From CATQHD01 sp965202675 (GTDB lineage Bacteria > Actinomycetota > Acidimicrobiia > Spongiisociales > Spongiisociaceae): 64,000 nt of DNA. The notes beneath the pieces were generated by a model. It was given only the letters and a program-made list of their open reading frames with translations, had not been told where the DNA came from and searched no databases. The position numbers and the translations under genes were made by a program. Each line of letters opens with the position of its first letter. The first letter of the stretch is position 1. This document shows, piece by piece, positions 62,214-64,000 of this stretch. The DNA lies in contig OZ241842.1 in NCBI GenBank assembly GCA_965202675.1, positions 1,426,001 through 1,490,000 of the forward strand. Reading direction: 5' to 3'.

Positions 62214-63532
62214 ACCAGGAAGCCCTCGTAGTTGCGCATGGTGAGCTGGCTCTCGATCTGCTTCATGGTCTCCAGGGCCACCCCCACCACGATCAGGATC
62301 GAGACCCCGGAGAACCCCACCGGGATGGCCCAGACGGCCGAGGCGATGGCGGGCAGGATGGAGATCATACCCAGGAAGACGGCGCCGGGGAGGGTGATGC
62401 GGTTGAGGATCCTTCCCAGGTAGCGGGCGGTCTGCTGGCCGGGGCGCTGGCCGGGGATGAATCCGCCCTGGCGCTGGATCATCTCCGACTGCCGAACCGG
62501 GTCGAACTGGATGGCGGTGTAGAAGTAGGTGAAGAACACGATCAGGAAGAACAGCACCCCGATGTAGAGCCAGCTGGTGGCGCCGCTCGAATACCCCGAC
62601 GGCGCCAGGTGCACGTTGATGAACTCCCGCACCGTGTTGAAGAACCCCTCGGTGCTGGGGATGGACGTGGAGATCAACACCGGGAAGAACAGGATGGAGG
62701 TGGCGAAGATCACCGGGATCACCCCCGCCATGTTGATCTTGAGGGGGATGTAGGTGCTCTGGCCGCCCATCACCCGCCGCCCGCGGATGCGCTTGGCGAA
62801 CTGGATGGGGATGCGCCGCTGGCCCTGCTCTACGTAGATGATCCCCACGATCATGGCCACGAACAGCAGGATGAGGAAGACGAAGATGGCCGCCCTCCCC
62901 GCCGGCACCGTGTACTGCCAGATCAACGTGAACTGGCTGGGGAGGGCGGCGACGATGCTGATGAAGATCAACAGGGACATACCGTTGCCCACCCCCCGCT
63001 GGGTGATCAGCTCGCCCAGCCACATCACGAAGGCGGTGCCGGCGGTCATGGTCACCACCATCAGCACCACCCGGGTGGGCGTATAGTCTTCGATCAGCAC
63101 CACCCCGCCGGTGAAGCTGCTGCCCCGGCTGAACAGGTAGGTGATGCCGGTGGACTGGAGGAGGGCCAGCACCACCGTTACGATGCGGGTCCATTTGATG
63201 ATGACCGCCCGCCCGGACTCTCCCTCGTCCTGGAGCTTCTGGAGGCGGGGGATGACCACCGCCAAGAGCTGCATGATGATGCTGGCGGTGATGTAGGGGA
63301 GTATTCCCAGGCTGAACACCGACAGGTTCTCCAAGGCGTTGCCCGAGAACAGGTTCAGCAGGCCGAAGGCGCCGCCCTGCTGCTGGCCGGCCATGGCGTC
63401 GAGGCGGTCGAGCTCGATGCCCGGCACCGGGACGGCCGCCCCCAGCCGGTAGATGGCGAAGATGAGCAGGGTGTAGAGGATCTTGCCCCGCAGGTCGGGG
63501 ATCTTGAACATGTAGCGGTATACGTTCAGCAT
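62210..63532 (-). CDS. secY: Preprotein translocase subunit SecY
   Basis: SecY is the protein-conducting channel of the Sec translocon. The 440 aa protein has about ten membrane spans. Early features are ILYTLLIFAIYRLGAAVPVPG and the plug-helix region; LGILPYITASIIMQLLAVV follows. The cytoplasmic loop has RRIPIQFAKRIRGRRVMGG, and the C-terminal part has GFIPGQRPGQQTARYLG. It precedes adk with a 4 nt overlap and follows rplO by 25 nt. Confidence 0.97.
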   Translation of the reverse strand: MLNVYRYMFKIPDLRGKILYTLLIFAIYRLGAAVPVPGIELDRLDAMAGQQQGGAFGLLNLFSGNALENLSVFSLGILPYITASIIMQLLAVVIPRLQKLQDEGESGRAVIIKWTRIVTVVLALLQSTGITYLFSRGSSFTGGVVLIEDYTPTRVVLMVVTMTAGTAFVMWLGELITQRGVGNGMSLLIFISIVAALPSQFTLIWQYTVPAGRAAIFVFLILLFVAMIVGIIYVEQGQRRIPIQFAKRIRGRRVMGGQSTYIPLKINMAGVIPVIFATSILFFPVLISTSIPSTEGFFNTVREFINVHLAPSGYSSGATSWLYIGVLFFLIVFFTYFYTAIQFDPVRQSEMIQRQGGFIPGQRPGQQTARYLGRILNRITLPGAVFLGMISILPAIASAVWAIPVGFSGVSILIVVGVALETMKQIESQLTMRNYEGFLV

Positions 63533-63557
63533 CCCGCTGCTCCTCCCGGACGGGTGC

Positions 63558-64000
63558 TCACCGCGGGGCTGCCCGGCACGATCCGCCCGCGGCCTCGATC
63601 TTTTCCCGAGCCGTGCGGCTGAAGGCGTGGGCCTCGACCGTCAGGGCGCGGTCGATCTCCCCGCGGCCCAGCACCTTGACCTTGCCCCGCTTGTGCACCA
63701 GGCCCCTCCGGCGGAGCCGGTCGAGCGTGACTTCGTCGCCCGCCGCGAACACGCCGAGGCTGTCCACGTTCACCACCGTGAAATCCTCCCGGTCATGGGG
63801 CTTGAACCCGCGCAGCTTGGGGATGCGGGCCTGGAGGGGCGTCTGGCCGCCCTCGAAACCGGGGCGCACCGACCGGCGGGCCTTCAGGCCCTTGGTGCCC
63901 CGGCCGGCCGTCTTGCCGCGCCGCCCGGCTTCGCCGCGCCCGACGCGGATCTTCTTGCGCTTCGACCCCTCGGCGGGCCGCAGGTGATGGAGCTTGAGCT
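63558..64000 (-). CDS. rplO: 50S ribosomal protein L15, 5' end beyond window
   Basis: The visible 147 codons begin LKLHHLRPAEGSKRKKIRVG, then GRGEAGRRGKTAGRGTKGLKAR, PGFEGGQTPLQARIPKLRGF and VLGRGEIDRALTVEAHAFSR. Only a few N-terminal residues are lost at the right edge. The Gly/Arg-rich N-terminus and the order rplO-secY-adk-map are typical of the spc operon. Confidence 0.96.
   Translation of the reverse strand, partial: LKLHHLRPAEGSKRKKIRVGRGEAGRRGKTAGRGTKGLKARRSVRPGFEGGQTPLQARIPKLRGFKPHDREDFTVVNVDSLGVFAAGDEVTLDRLRRRGLVHKRGKVKVLGRGEIDRALTVEAHAFSRTAREKIEAAGGSCRAAPR

Overview
The window is about 64 kb of very GC-rich bacterial chromosome. It fits an actinobacterium, probably of the Acidimicrobiia type. 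The evidence is the high GC, frequent GTG and TTG starts, an F420-type luciferase-like oxidoreductase, the gene order rplM-rpsI-glmM-glmS-acpS, a short-LID adenylate kinase, and secreted proteins with three SLH repeats beginning with an ACVG motif. The lineage is an inference from gene content; no rRNA is present.

Layout. 1-3.3 kb: the 5' part of an SLH surface protein (minus) and a D-2-hydroxyacid dehydrogenase carrying an unusual C-terminal domain (plus). 4-11.7 kb: tRNA-Lys, then the minus-strand genes rdgB, rph, an MBL hydrolase, dprA, comM, yraN, lepB and rplS. A dispersed repeat and two small plus-strand genes separate yraN from comM. 11.8-13.5 kb: a decayed IS5-like element and two tandem repeat copies. 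13.6-16.8 kb: pgi-zwf. 17.3-24.6 kb: a giant Calx-beta/poly-glycine/SLH protein. 25.6-29.2 kb: a lipoprotein and a MacAB-like ABC exporter. 29.2-37.1 kb: a mobile zone with tRNA-Val, a decayed IS481, two IS110 copies (one broken, one intact), a nuclease-like gene and an amidohydrolase. 37.1-51.3 kb: an accessory region with a VOC protein, a DUF433/PIN-like toxin-antitoxin pair, an F420-type oxidoreductase, nnr, two SLH proteins, a CoA-transferase and an aminotransferase. 51.7-64 kb: a long minus-strand core cluster rplO-secY-adk-map-rpmJ-rpsM-rpsK-rpsD-rpoA-rplQ-membrane protein-truA-rplM-rpsI-glmM-glmS-acpS.

The main discovery is a set of 14 intergenic elements in four types (A, 8 copies; B, 3; C, 1; D, 2). 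Types A-C carry a sigma70-like promoter with a spacer of exactly 17 nt in all 12 copies. It reads into a GC-rich hairpin whose stem keeps pairing while its bases change between types. A second hairpin with a GNA loop and a TTTTCGCGTTC motif follow. This looks like an undescribed family of small structured RNAs, or RNA-bearing mobile repeats. They sit at breaks in otherwise conserved operons.

The two IS110 copies are inserted at the same position of two different type A elements. Their left ends fold like a bridge RNA and contain short guide-like segments matching the repeat target and the IS's own ends. This suggests an RNA-guided transposon programmed to home into the dispersed repeat. Everything here is read by eye; no alignment, folding or database search was run.
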